Source: Buchnera aphidicola (Periphyllus acericola)
GTDB taxonomy: Bacteria > Pseudomonadota > Gammaproteobacteria > Enterobacterales > Enterobacteriaceae
Assembly: GCF_964019855.1 (NCBI RefSeq)
Contig: NZ_OZ026466.1
Location: 124,001 to 188,000 of the forward strand
Direction: 5' to 3'
DNA length: 64,000 nucleotides
Shown: positions 29,555 to 40,993 of the stretch, piece by piece
Layout of the letters: each line of letters opens with the position of its first letter
How positions within the stretch are numbered: position 1 is the first letter of the stretch
The notes under the pieces: model-generated
Told to the model about the DNA's origin: nothing
Databases searched by the model: none
What the model saw: the letters and a program-made list of their open reading frames with translations, nothing else
Made by a program: the position numbers and the translations under genes

Positions 29555-30214
29555 ATGCGGATTTTTAATATGATTAAATATGCATTTATAATTACAGCAA
29601 TAATTATTTTATTAGGAAGATTTAATCATTTTCAACCTACTTTTATGATTGCTATGCTTGGAACTTTAGGAATGACAGTTGGATTTACTTTACAAGGAAC
29701 AATATCAAATTTTACTGCTGGAATTTTATTAAAAATTTTTAAACCTTTTAAAAAAAAAGAATTTATAAGTTTAGATAAAGTTTCAGGAACAGTCATAAAT
29801 ATTGATATATTTTATACAATTTTAAAAACAATAGATGGAAAAATAGCAGTAATTCCAAATAATAAAATTTTGTTAGGAGACATTATAAATTATACTCGAG
29901 CACCAATTAGAAGAAATGAATTTTTTATAAACGTGTCATATCATACTGATACAAAATTAATAATTGACATCTTAAAAAAAGTAATTGATAAAGAAGATAG
30001 GGTCATGAAAAATCAAGATATCTTAATTGGATTAAATAAATTATCACCATATTCTTTAAGTTTTGTTATAAGATGTTGGAGTGAAACAAAAGATTTACAA
30101 AATGTATATTGGGATCTAATGATTTCTTTTAAAAACGCACTTGATAAAAATAATATACAACAAATTCAAAATAATCAAGATCAATTAACATTAATAAAAA
30201 ACAAAAAAATATAA
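29555..30214 (+). CDS. mscS: Small-conductance mechanosensitive channel MscS, N-terminally truncated
   Basis: MscS relieves turgor under osmotic downshock in the inner membrane. Of the E. coli 286 residues, 219 are present. The pore helix TM3 (LGTLGMTVGFTLQGTISNFTA and neighbours) and the cytoplasmic beta/alpha-beta cage (KIAVIPNNKI, INYTRAPIRRNEF, LQNVYWDL) are conserved. The first membrane helices (TM1 and most of TM2) are missing: the protein starts just before TM3, and the 130-base spacer from fbaA cannot encode about 70 more residues. It follows fbaA as in E. coli. Function as a gated channel is doubtful. Confidence 0.9.
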   Translation: MRIFNMIKYAFIITAIIILLGRFNHFQPTFMIAMLGTLGMTVGFTLQGTISNFTAGILLKIFKPFKKKEFISLDKVSGTVINIDIFYTILKTIDGKIAVIPNNKILLGDIINYTRAPIRRNEFFINVSYHTDTKLIIDILKKVIDKEDRVMKNQDILIGLNKLSPYSLSFVIRCWSETKDLQNVYWDLMISFKNALDKNNIQQIQNNQDQLTLIKNKKI

Positions 30215-30302
30215 ATATTTTAGTAATTAAATTAATTAATTTTTTATAAATAAATAAAAAAAATGATTAAATTTAATTACTTTAAAAAAAATTCATAAAA
30301 AT

Positions 30303-33300
30303 ATGATAAAAATTTATACTTCTAATGATTTTAATTATTTAATAAAAAAAATATGTCATATTATGAATAAAAAATCATTTAAAAATATATTTATAAAAGA
30401 AATAATTGTAGTTCCAGATATTGAAATTTCACAATTTATTAAAAAAATAATTAAAAAAATTTTTGGAATATTTTGTAATATTTCATTTTTTACAAAAGAA
30501 AAATTTATATTTTATATATTAGAATTATTTATATATAAAAAAAAATATAAAAGATTTAATAAAAAATTTATTTTATGGGAATTAATGAATTTATCTGAAT
30601 CTTTTCAAAAAAAAAATATTTTTAAAAAAAAAGAAAACGAATACACAAAATTAAAATATTTTAATAATATTTCAAAATTTTTTTTTCAATATCTTATTTA
30701 TAGAAAAAAATTAATAAACAATTGGGAAAAAAATAATAAAAAATATAAAGAAAAAATAATATTAAAACAAAAAAAAATGTGGAAAAAAATTATAAAAAAA
30801 AATAATTTTCATTATTTAAATTTAAAAAAAAATTTAATCAAAAAACATAAAATAAAAAAAAAATATAAAAATTTACCTCATAGAATATTTATTATAAATC
30901 CAATAAACTATCCAATTTCTTATATTAAAATTTTAAAAAAAATTAGTTATAAAATAGATATTTATTTTTTTTTATGTACACCTTTTAATCATAATATATT
31001 AGAAAAAAAATATTTTTTTAAAAATTCAAATATACTATATTGGACTAAAAATTATATAAACAAAATAAATTATATTTTCTCACTCACAACAAAAAAAAAA
31101 AAATTATATATTAATAATAAAAAAAATACGTTATTAAATGTTATTAAAAATAAAATCTTTAATTATAAAAATAATATTTTTTTTCAAAACAAAATAATTG
31201 AAAACGATAATTCAATATCTATACATGAATGTTCAAATCGTTTAAGAGAAATAGAAATATTACAAGACAATATATTAAATATTTTAAAAAAAAATAAAAA
31301 TATAAAACCAAAAGATATAATTGTAAAAACAAAAAATATTCAAAAATATATACCATATATAAATTCAGTTTTTAAATCAGAAATTAAAAAAAATAATATT
31401 CCTTATTTAATACATGAAAAAATTTTTGATAAAAATAATCCTATTTTATACATTTTTAATAAAATTTTATCTTTACAAAAAAATAAATTTAAAAGTACAA
31501 AAATATTAAATTTTTTAAATTTCAATTTTATAGCTAAAAAATTTTCTATTACAACTAAAGAAGTAAAAACTATTAAAAAATGGGTTTTTGATACAAAAAT
31601 ATGTTGGGGAATTAATAAAAAACATAAAAAAAAAATAAATTTTCCTGAAATAAATCAAAATACATGGAAATATGGAATAAAAAAAATAATTTTTGGTTAT
31701 GGAATGTATAAAAAAGATATACAATGGAAGAATATTTTTCCTTATAATATTCATGAAAAAAAAGATATAAAAACATTAGAAAAACTAATATTTTTTATAA
31801 CAACATTAAAAAAATGGAAAAAAAAGTTATCAACAAAAAAAACATGTAAAACATGGAAAAAAATATATAAAAATATAATCGATGATTTTTTTTATAAAAA
31901 TAAAAAAACAAAAATATATTTAAAACATATAAAAAAAAAATGGAACTCTTTATTAAAAGAAATTTTAGATAGCTCTTATAAAAAAAAAATATCTATAAAA
32001 ATTATAAAATATATAATAAACAAAAAAATTAAAAAAATATATTTAAAAAAAAACTATAATAATAATATAATTTTTACAAATTTTAATGTTTTACAAACAC
32101 TTCCATTTAAAATTACTTATATATTAGGAATGAATAATAATTTTCCTAAAAAATATATAAGTAATCAAGAAAACTTAATTAATTTATATAAAGAAAAAAT
32201 GGATTTAAAAAAAAATAAAGAAGATTTTTTAAATTTTTTGGAATTAATTGGATTTACTAAAGAAAAAATTTTTATAAGTTATATATATAATTCATCAGAA
32301 AATATTCTAAATAGATATTCTTTTTTATTAAAATATTTAATTGAATATATAAAAAAAAATTTTTCTTTTAAAAAAAATAAGTTATTATTTATACATACAA
32401 AAAATGATTTTTATAAAGAAAATTTTTATTTAAATAATAATTTTAATAGTTTTCATTCAATATGGAATTTATCTAAAAAAAAAAAATTTATAAAAAAAAA
32501 ATTTATAAAAAAAATTTTAAAATCTAAAAAAATTAAAAAAATAAAATCTATAAAATTAATTGAATTTTGGAAAAATCCAATAAATTATTTTTTTCATAAT
32601 ACATTAAAAATATATTTTAAAAAAATAAATTTAATACAAAAAAATCATGAACCATTTTATACAAACTTGAAAGATCATTATTTAATAAATATAAAAATTT
32701 TAAACTATTTAATTTTTAAAAAAAATATTAAAAAATTATTCAAAAAAATAAAATCTACAGGAATATTACCATATGGAAATTTAGGTAAAATATATTTTAA
32801 TGAACAAATAAAAAAAAATCAAAAAATTTATAAAAAAATAAATAAATTAAAAGTTTCTTTAAAAGAAATAAAAATTAAATTAAAAATAAAAAAATTTAAA
32901 ATATACGGAAAAATAAAAAATATTTCATCTAAAAATGGAATTTTAAGATGGAAACCATTTAATTTAAACTATCATGATAAATTAAGTTTGTGGTTAGAAC
33001 ATATTTTATATTGTTCAAATGGAGGAAAACATAAAAGCACATATATTGGATTAAATAATAAAATTATTTTTAAAAATATAAAAAAAAAAAAAGCAAAAAA
33101 ATATCTTTTAAAATATATATTTGGATATATTCAAGGATTAACTAATCCAATACCTTTAATTCAAACAGGTATAAACTGGTTTCATTATATATATAACAAA
33201 AAAAAAAATAAAATTTCAAAAGATAGAGAAATTATTCAATATAGTAAAAAAAAAATGATTGAAACATGGAATGGAAACAAATACTTTATAGGTGAAAAAA

Positions 33301-33410
33301 ATAATTTATATATAAAAAAAATATTTAAAACTTTAAATAAAAAATCAATTAAAAAAATATTTAGAATAACAAAATATTGGATTAAACCTATGTATAAAAA
33401 TATTTTATAA
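30303..33410 (+). CDS. recC: Exodeoxyribonuclease V gamma subunit RecC
   Basis: The Chi-recognition and scaffold subunit of RecBCD, which processes double-strand ends for recombination. It has 1035 residues (E. coli 1122). The reading frame is intact but extremely lysine/isoleucine/asparagine-rich. Recognisable blocks include HECSNRLREIEILQDNIL, LPFKITYILGMNNNFPK and ILPYGNLGKIYF. Position upstream of recB and recD is decisive; ptrA, which lies between recC and recB in E. coli, is gone (31-base spacer). Confidence 0.9.
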   Translation: MIKIYTSNDFNYLIKKICHIMNKKSFKNIFIKEIIVVPDIEISQFIKKIIKKIFGIFCNISFFTKEKFIFYILELFIYKKKYKRFNKKFILWELMNLSESFQKKNIFKKKENEYTKLKYFNNISKFFFQYLIYRKKLINNWEKNNKKYKEKIILKQKKMWKKIIKKNNFHYLNLKKNLIKKHKIKKKYKNLPHRIFIINPINYPISYIKILKKISYKIDIYFFLCTPFNHNILEKKYFFKNSNILYWTKNYINKINYIFSLTTKKKKLYINNKKNTLLNVIKNKIFNYKNNIFFQNKIIENDNSISIHECSNRLREIEILQDNILNILKKNKNIKPKDIIVKTKNIQKYIPYINSVFKSEIKKNNIPYLIHEKIFDKNNPILYIFNKILSLQKNKFKSTKILNFLNFNFIAKKFSITTKEVKTIKKWVFDTKICWGINKKHKKKINFPEINQNTWKYGIKKIIFGYGMYKKDIQWKNIFPYNIHEKKDIKTLEKLIFFITTLKKWKKKLSTKKTCKTWKKIYKNIIDDFFYKNKKTKIYLKHIKKKWNSLLKEILDSSYKKKISIKIIKYIINKKIKKIYLKKNYNNNIIFTNFNVLQTLPFKITYILGMNNNFPKKYISNQENLINLYKEKMDLKKNKEDFLNFLELIGFTKEKIFISYIYNSSENILNRYSFLLKYLIEYIKKNFSFKKNKLLFIHTKNDFYKENFYLNNNFNSFHSIWNLSKKKKFIKKKFIKKILKSKKIKKIKSIKLIEFWKNPINYFFHNTLKIYFKKINLIQKNHEPFYTNLKDHYLINIKILNYLIFKKNIKKLFKKIKSTGILPYGNLGKIYFNEQIKKNQKIYKKINKLKVSLKEIKIKLKIKKFKIYGKIKNISSKNGILRWKPFNLNYHDKLSLWLEHILYCSNGGKHKSTYIGLNNKIIFKNIKKKKAKKYLLKYIFGYIQGLTNPIPLIQTGINWFHYIYNKKKNKISKDREIIQYSKKKMIETWNGNKYFIGEKNNLYIKKIFKTLNKKSIKKIFRITKYWIKPMYKNIL

Positions 33411-33441
33411 AAATATATTTAAAAAAAATGAAAATAAAAAA

Positions 33442-36400
33442 ATGAATAATAAAACTAAAAAAAAAATTTTTTCAATTTTATTTAATGGAATAAATATGAT
33501 TGAAGCTTCAGCAGGAACAGGAAAAACTTTTACAATTATATTATTATATCTTAGATTACTATTAGGATTTAATAACAAAAAAAAAAATATTTAGTAAAAG
33601 AAATTTTAATTATTACATATACTAATAATGCAAAGATAGAAATACAAAATAGATTATCAAAAAATATTTATAATTTTTACATTGATTTAAAATTAAAAAA
33701 AACAAGAAATAAAAACTATAAAAAAATATTTAAAAAAATAAAAAATTTTAAAAAAAGTAGAAAAATATTAAAAATTGCTTATTTAAAAATAAATCATGCT
33801 CCAATCTATACAATTCATGGATTTTGTAAAAACATACTAAAAAGTTATAATCTTACTTATAAAAACACTATTAAAAAAAAAATATATCAAGATCAAGAAA
33901 TATATAAAAAATCTACATATGATTTTTGGAGAAAATTTATTGTTCCACTTGAAAAAAATATTTTAAATATAATTTTAAAATATTGGAAACATCCAAAATA
34001 TTTATTATTAGAAATAAATTCATGGTTAAATATTAAATCAAAAGTTTTTATATATAAACAAAAAAAATATAATATTTTAAAAAAACATAAAAAAAATATT
34101 AAAAAAATTTATAATTTTAAAATAAAATGGAACAAAATTAAATCAATTTTGAAAAAATTTTTTTTAAAAAAAAAATTAAATAAAAGAATTTATAATAAAA
34201 AAAATATTTTTAACTGGATCAAAAAAATAACGATATGGTCAAAAAAAAAAACTATAAATTATAATTTTCCAAAAGAAATAAATAAATTTTATGAAAAAAA
34301 AATATATGATAAATTATCTAAAATTGAAAAAATAAAATATAAATTTTTAAAAATAATAAAAAATTTTTTAAAAAACAATTTTTCATTAAAAAATATTATT
34401 TTACTACAAGCAATAAAAAAAATTAAACATATTTCTAATATAAAAAAGAAAAAAAAATTTTGTTTTGATAACTTAATTAAATTTCTTCTTTTAAAATTAA
34501 AAAATAATAAAAAACTATGTCATTCTATTGAAAAAAAATTTCCTATTGCATTTATTGATGAATTTCAAGATACAGATTATCAACAATATGAAATTTTTAA
34601 AAAAATTTATCAAAATTATAAAAAATCTTCTTTAATTTTAATAGGAGATCCAAAACAATCTATATATGCATTTAGAGGAGCAGATATATTTTTTTATTTT
34701 AAAATAAAATCTAAAATATCAAATATATATAAGTTAAATACAAATTGGAGATCCTCATATAAAATAATTAAAAATATAAATTTTTTATTCAGCCAAATAA
34801 AAAACAGTTTTATTTTTAAAGAAATAAAATACACACCATTAAATTATACGAATGAATCAAAAAAAATAAAATTAATAATAAAAAAAAAAGAACAACCTTC
34901 AATAACATTTTGGTTTAAAAAACAAAAAAATAAAAAATTTTTAGAATATGATTCTTGGATTGCAAAAAAATGTGCAAAAAATATTTTTTATTTAATAAAA
35001 CAAATTAAACAAAATAATGCTTTTTTAAAAACATCTAATTCTACAAAAAAATTAGAAATAAAAGATATTTGTATATTAATTAAAAATTATAAAGAATATA
35101 AAAAAATAAACCATGAATTAAAAAAATTTAAAATAAATTCTCATTATACTTCTAATAAAAAATCTATCTTTCAAACACTGGAAGTTCAAGAAATGTTTTA
35201 CATATTAAAATCTATTTTAAATATATCAAACGAATTATATTTAAAAAAAGCGCTTTCTACTTCTATAATATTTAAAAACTCTTATGAAATATATCAATTA
35301 AAAAAAAAATATAATATATTATCAAATATATATAAAAAATTTTATAATTATTTAAAAATATGGAAAAAAAATGGAATTTTAAATTTAATAAAAAAAATTA
35401 TTTATGAAAGTCACTTATATAAAGAATATTTTTTTAAAAATAAAAATAAAAAAAAAATTTCAAATTTAATTCATTTATCTGAAATATTAGAAAAAAAATC
35501 TATTTTAAAAAAAAAATTCGATGCATTATTAATTTGGTTTAAAGAAAAAATAAAAAATAAAAAAAATATAAAGAAAAAATATTATGAAAGATCTGATTAT
35601 AAAAAAAAAAATACTATACAAATAGTAACAATATATAAATCAAAAGGTTTAGAATATCCAATAGTATGGATTCCATTTATTTCAAATTTCAAAATTTCAA
35701 AAAAATTAATTTATCATAATAGAAAAACATTTAACACTTATATTAATATTAATAATAATAAAAAAAAAAATAAACTTGAAGAAGAAGAAAGATTATCAGA
35801 AGATATTAGATTATTATATGTTGCAATAACTAGATCAAAATTTCATTGTAGTATAGGAATAAATCCATTAATTCAAAAAAAATCAATTACAAAAAATACA
35901 AATTTTCATAAAAGTGGACTAGGATATATTTTACAAAAAGGAAAAAAAATGAATATTTGTCAATTATCAAATAAACTTAAAAAAATTTGTTTAAATAAAG
36001 GAATGTCAATAAAATCAAAAGAAAAAAAATATTTACTTAAAAATAAAAAAAAAGAAAATAAAAAACAATGTATAAAAAATATATTTAATAGAAATTTTAA
36101 AAAAATATTATATACAAGTTATACAAAAATTAATAAAAATAATTTAAAAAAAAATATAGCTATTATAAAAAATAAAAAAAAAACAAAATATAATCAATAT
36201 TTCTTTCCACAAGGTAAAAAATACGGTATTTTACTTCATAAAATACTAAAAAAAATAAATTTTAAAAAAAAAATAAAAAAAAAATTTTTGTTTAAAATAT
36301 TTAAAAAAAAAATATGTAAAAAATGGTTAAATATATTAAAAAAATGGATTAAAAATATAATTTTAACACCATTAAATGATTATGGAATAAATTTATTTAA

Positions 36401-36884
36401 ATTAAATCAAGAAAATTACTTAAAAGAATTAGAATTTTCTTTATTATTAAAAAAAAAAATAGATTTTAATTCTATAAATAATTTAATAAATAATAAAAAA
36501 AATATATATGAAAAAAAAGTTAAAGGAGTATTAAAAGGTTTTATTGATATTGTTTTTCAAGATAAAAAAAAATATTATTTAATTGACTTTAAATCTAATT
36601 ATTTAGGAAAAAATAAAAAAAAATATAAAAATAAAGAAATTGTTAGAACAATAAAAAAAAATAGATATGATATTCAATATTATATATATTCTGTTGCTTT
36701 ACATAAATTTTTAAAAAAAAAGTTAAAAAATTACAGTTTTAAAAAAAATTTTGGAGGAATTTATTATCTTTTTTTAAGAGGAATGAATGGTAAAGATAAT
36801 AAAACAGGAATTTTTTTTTATAAACCAAAAAAAAAAATTATTAAAAAATTAGATAAAAATTTTTTTACACAATCGAAAATATAA
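33442..36884 (+). CDS. recB: Exodeoxyribonuclease V beta subunit RecB, interrupted by a frameshift in an A11 run
   Basis: The helicase-nuclease subunit of RecBCD. ATG 33442 opens a frame with Walker A (EASAGTGKTFTI) that stops at TAG 33592-33594. Right after an 11-base A-run (33577-33587) the gene continues in another frame with ILIITYTNNAKIE, IYTIHGFCK, DEFQDTDYQQYEIF, GDPKQSIYAFRGADIF, RLLYVAITRSK and the nuclease motifs GFIDIVF and LIDFKSNYLG. One extra A would join them into about 1148 residues (E. coli 1180). The rest is intact over 3.2 kb. Polymerase slippage could rescue it; otherwise it is a young pseudogene or a sequencing error. recD starts six bases after the stop. Confidence 0.88.
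33577..33587 (+). other. A11 homopolymer at the recB frame break
   Basis: Eleven A residues at the exact point where recB loses frame. Reading 12 As restores the frame. This is a candidate site for transcriptional slippage. Confidence 0.85.
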
Positions 36885-36890
36885 AATATT

Positions 36891-38720
36891 ATGTTAAATA
36901 TAATTAAAAATCTTCTAAAAAAAAAAAAAATAAAATTAATAGATTTCTATTATGCAAAAAATATTTCAAAAAAAAATGATCCATTAATTTTAATTATTTC
37001 AATTTATATAAGTTTTCAATTAAGAAAAGGAAATACTTATGTTTCTTTAAAAAAAATTTTTAAAGATATGTTTTTTTCAAAAAAAATTTTAAAGAAAATT
37101 AAAATAAAATATAATTTAAAAAAAATTAAAAATTATTTATTAAAAAGTGATTCAATAGGAAAAAAAAATACAAATTATCCATTAATAATAGAAAAAAATT
37201 ATTTGTTTTTAAATAAAATATGGAATATTGAAAAAAATATATATAACTTTCTTAATAAAAAATATGAATTAAAAAAATATAAATATTCTAAATGGAAAAA
37301 AATATTAAACAAAAATTTTTTTAAAAAATTAAATACTGAACAAAAAAATGCAATAATATTATGTTTGTTAAATAAATTTACTTTTATAATAGGTAAACCT
37401 GGAACAGGTAAAACAACTATCATTTCTATTATAATTTACTTTTTCTTAAAACTATCTAAAAATAAAAAAATAATTTTAACAGCTCCAACTGGAAAAGCTA
37501 GTGCAATTCTTCTAGAATCAATAAAGAAAAACAAATTATTATTAAAAATAAATAAAAAATTTAAAAAATATATACCTAATTCATCATTTACAATACATGA
37601 TTTTTTTAAAATAAATTTATATAACGAAAATAATATATTTTATAAAAAAAAAAAAGTTCAAGCAAATATATTAATTATTGATGAATCATCAATGATTGAT
37701 ATTTTTATGTTTGATAAAATAATTAATTTAATATATAAAAATACACAAGTAATTTTCATAGGAGATAATTATCAATTACCTTCTATTAATATAGGATCTA
37801 TTTTAAATGATATTTATATATTTTTTTTAAAAAATAAAAATATAAATTTATATTTAAATTTTAAAGAATGTATAAAAAATAAAAAATTTAATCAAAAATT
37901 CTATAAAAAAAATATTTTTTTAAAAAATAAAATATGTATTTTAAATAAACAATATCGATATAAAAAAAAATCAGATATAGACATATGTTCTAAAATAATT
38001 AAAAAATTTAAAAAAAATAAAATTAAAAAAATTATAAATAATAAATATAAAAATTTTAAATTTTTTATTATTAAAAATAAAAAAAAAATTTATTTAAAAA
38101 TAACAAAAAAAATATTTTTATTGTATAAAAACTATTTTAAAATGGTTATAAATAAACAATCTATAAAAAAAATTTTAGAGGAATTTAATAGAATAAGAAT
38201 TTTATGTATTTTAAAAAAAGGTTGGTATGGAGTAAAAGGAATTAATAAAATTTTTAAATTTTTTATAAAAAAAAAAAAAATAACATACTTTAAAAAAATT
38301 AATAAAAAAGAATGGTATATAGGAAAACCTATTATAATTAAAAAAAATTTAAAAAATATTAAATTATTTAATGGAAGTATAGGAATTACTCTTTTAGATA
38401 AAAAAAATGAAATGAAAATATTTTTTTTAATGCCTAATAATTCAATTAAAATAATTCCAATAAACATAATTAAAAAATATAAAACAACATGGGCAATTAC
38501 TGTTCATAAATCTCAAGGTTCAGAATTTAATCATATAATTTTAATTTTACCTTTAAAAAAAAATAAAATTATGTCAAGAGAAATAATTTATACAGCAATT
38601 ACAAGAGCAAAAAAATATGTTTGGATTTATTCAAAAAAAAATATTTTTATAAAATATATTAAAAATAGAATTATTAAAAAAAGTGGACTAATAAAAAAAT
38701 TAAAAAATATAAAATATTAA
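36891..38720 (+). CDS. recD: Exodeoxyribonuclease V alpha subunit RecD
   Basis: The 5'-3' superfamily 1B helicase of RecBCD. It has 609 residues (E. coli 608). Walker A is IGKPGTGKTTII near residue 170, the next block is TAPTGKASAILLESI, Walker B is ILIIDESSMID, IFIGDNYQLPS is motif III, and the C-terminal VHKSQGSEFNHIILILP and IYTAITRAKK are motifs V and VI. It begins six bases after recB and probably shares its transcript. It contains an A14 run (38267-38280) without loss of frame. Confidence 0.95.
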   Translation: MLNIIKNLLKKKKIKLIDFYYAKNISKKNDPLILIISIYISFQLRKGNTYVSLKKIFKDMFFSKKILKKIKIKYNLKKIKNYLLKSDSIGKKNTNYPLIIEKNYLFLNKIWNIEKNIYNFLNKKYELKKYKYSKWKKILNKNFFKKLNTEQKNAIILCLLNKFTFIIGKPGTGKTTIISIIIYFFLKLSKNKKIILTAPTGKASAILLESIKKNKLLLKINKKFKKYIPNSSFTIHDFFKINLYNENNIFYKKKKVQANILIIDESSMIDIFMFDKIINLIYKNTQVIFIGDNYQLPSINIGSILNDIYIFFLKNKNINLYLNFKECIKNKKFNQKFYKKNIFLKNKICILNKQYRYKKKSDIDICSKIIKKFKKNKIKKIINNKYKNFKFFIIKNKKKIYLKITKKIFLLYKNYFKMVINKQSIKKILEEFNRIRILCILKKGWYGVKGINKIFKFFIKKKKITYFKKINKKEWYIGKPIIIKKNLKNIKLFNGSIGITLLDKKNEMKIFFLMPNNSIKIIPINIIKKYKTTWAITVHKSQGSEFNHIILILPLKKNKIMSREIIYTAITRAKKYVWIYSKKNIFIKYIKNRIIKKSGLIKKLKNIKY

Positions 38721-38775
38721 AATTTATTTTTTTTTTATAATTTTTTTATATTTTTTATTTTTATTTTTTTATTTT

Positions 38776-38849
<74 letters not shown>

Positions 38850-40191
38850 ATATTTTTTATAACAAATATAATAACATTTATTAAAAATAAATACAATATT
38901 TTTTTTTTTTTTTATAAAAAAATATAAACAAACTTTAAAAAAAAATATTAATTTATGATAAAATAATATATCTTATTTTTTTAAAAACATTATATTTTAA
39001 TAGAATAAAAAAATTAAATCTAGTTTATTCTCTAAAAATTTAAAAAATTTATATAAAATAATAAGATTCAATAAATCATTAATAATAAATTATTAAAAGA
39101 ATATATTAACATATTAAAAAAAATAGAAAATATTCATAAAGAAAATATTAATATTATAAAATACTAGAAACCTATGATATAAAAATTACTCCAAAAAATA
39201 TTTTTTTTAAAAAAAAAATCATAAAATTATTACATTAAAATAAAATTATTAAAAATAAAAAATATATCATAAATTTATAGAAAAATCATTTATATATTTA
39301 ATATATAAATTAAATTTATCTTCTCATATTTTAATTACGTTAGTTTTATTAATAACTAAAAATTTTAATCAAAAATTAGAAAAATATGGAATAAAAAGTC
39401 AATAATAAAAAATTAAAAAAACTACATTAACTACACTAAAAATTATTAACGTTATATAAAAAGTTAAAAAACTATAAATATAATAAAATTTTTTTTATTA
39501 TATTATATTAAAAAATATTTATATAAAAAATATATATGTGAAAAATCACAAAAAATATATAAAAAAATGAAATAAATTTAATAAAAAAATTAATTTTTAA
39601 AACCTTTAAAAACCTAATAGTTAATTATATTATTGTAAAAAATAATATTATTGTTAAAACAAGATGCATAAAAATTTAATTAAAAAAATATAGAAATTTT
39701 TAATTCAAAAGAAGCTAAAAAAATCTTCTTATAGAATAATAATGTGTGTTAAATTAAACAATTTTTTTACTATAGTAAAATAGATTAATTATAATCTGAC
39801 ATAAAAAAATTTTTATTACAATCAAAAAATAAAAATATAAAAATTTCAGAAAAAATATAAAAAAATTTTAAAAAATTATATATCTTGTATTATTAAAAAA
39901 AAAAAAAAAAAAAATATATTAATTGAAATTTATTTTAAATAATTTAAAAAAAAAAAAATAATAAAACAATAAAAATTCAAAATAAAATTTTATTAATTCG
40001 AATAAAAAACAATAATTTAAAAATAGAGAAAAATATTTAATCAATAAAGATAAAAAATTTTTTAATCTAAAAAAATAAAGTTTAAAAAAATTTCAAAAAT
40101 ATACCCTGACATAAAATTTGTTATTATATTTTAAAAAAAAACATATAAAATATATAAATAAAATTTAATATATAAAGAAAATAAAATAAAA
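38850..40191 (+). other. 1.34-kb gene-free decayed region
   Basis: No open frame of convincing length exists on either strand. Stops are frequent in all frames, and short coding-like patches (for example around 39292-39405, reading SSHILITLVLLITKNFNQK before a stop) are scattered on the plus strand. A 20-base A-run is at 39895-39914. The pattern fits one or more genes eroded between the initiator tRNA and nusB. In E. coli argA follows recD and ribE precedes nusB, but no similarity to either is readable. Confidence 0.55.
39895..39914 (+). repeat. Poly(A) tract of 20 bases in the decayed region
   Basis: An uninterrupted A20 run in the gene-free stretch before nusB, consistent with loss of coding constraint. 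Confidence 0.8.
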
Positions 40192-40599
40192 ATGAATATT
40201 AATTTAAGAAAAAAAGCTAGAACATGTATTGTGCAAGCAATTTATTCTTGGCAAATATCAAATAATACAGTATCAGAAATAAAAAAATATTTTTATAAAA
40301 AAAATAAAAAAATTGTAGATATAAAATACTTTAATGAAATTTTTACTGGAATTATAAAAAATAAAAATAAAATAGATATACTAATAAAAAAATATATTAA
40401 AGAAAATTTAAATAGATTAGGACAAATTGAAAAATCAATTCTTAGAATGTCTTTTTATGAACTTATAAAAAGAAAAGATATACCATATAGAGTAATAATT
40501 AATGAAGGAATTGAAATTTCAAAAATTTTTTGTTCTAAAGATAGTCATAAATTTATTAATGGAGTGTTAGATAAAGCTGCATCAAAAATAAGAATATAA
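40192..40599 (+). CDS. nusB: Transcription antitermination protein NusB
   Basis: Binds boxA RNA with S10 (NusE) to promote antitermination in rRNA operons. It has 135 residues (E. coli 139). [18 protein letters not shown] at the N-terminus, [16 protein letters not shown] and [17 protein letters not shown] in the second half and [11 protein letters not shown] at the end are standard NusB blocks. The ribD, ribE and thiL neighbours found in E. coli are absent here. Confidence 0.95.
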   Translation: MNINLRKKARTCIVQAIYSWQISNNTVSEIKKYFYKKNKKIVDIKYFNEIFTGIIKNKNKIDILIKKYIKENLNRLGQIEKSILRMSFYELIKRKDIPYRVIINEGIEISKIFCSKDSHKFINGVLDKAASKIRI

Positions 40600-40701
40600 A
40601 ATTAAAATTATTTAAAAAAAAATAATTAAATTTTTAATAAAAATAATTTATTAAATAATATATAAAAAATAATTTCTTATAAAAATTTAAAAAAAATAAA
40701 A

Positions 40702-40989
40702 ATGATAAAAAAAATAAAAGAATTATTATGGAATAAAAAATATGCTGTTAGAATAGCTAAAAAAAATGGAATAAAATTAAATAAAAATCATTGGAGAATA
40801 ATAAAATTTACAAGAAATTTTTATTATAAATTTTACATTAGTCCATCTATTAGAATATTACTAACAGCAATAAATAAAAAATATAAAATAAATATAACTA
40901 GCATTGATTTGATTAAATTGTTTCCTAAAAATCCATCTCTTCAAATTAGTAAAATCTCAGGAATACCAAAACCAAATAAATGTTTTTAA
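40702..40989 (+). CDS. tusE: Sulfurtransferase TusE
   Basis: The last carrier of the TusA-TusBCD-TusE sulfur relay, handing sulfur to MnmA for tRNA 2-thiolation; it is related to the dissimilatory sulfite reductase gamma subunit (DsrC). It has 95 residues (E. coli 109). NHWRIIKFTRNFYYKF, SPSIRILLTAI, LIKLFPKNPSLQISKISGIPKP and the C-terminal KCF match TusE, including the penultimate catalytic cysteine. The N-terminal 10-15 residues of the E. coli protein are missing. It converges with cyoE across a 4-base gap. Confidence 0.9.
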   Translation: MIKKIKELLWNKKYAVRIAKKNGIKLNKNHWRIIKFTRNFYYKFYISPSIRILLTAINKKYKINITSIDLIKLFPKNPSLQISKISGIPKPNKCF

Positions 40990-40993
40990 AAAT

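Noticed and set aside
40702-40989. Possible novel small protein beside nusB
   Set aside because: It aligns with TusE, including the C-terminal cysteine, so it is not new.
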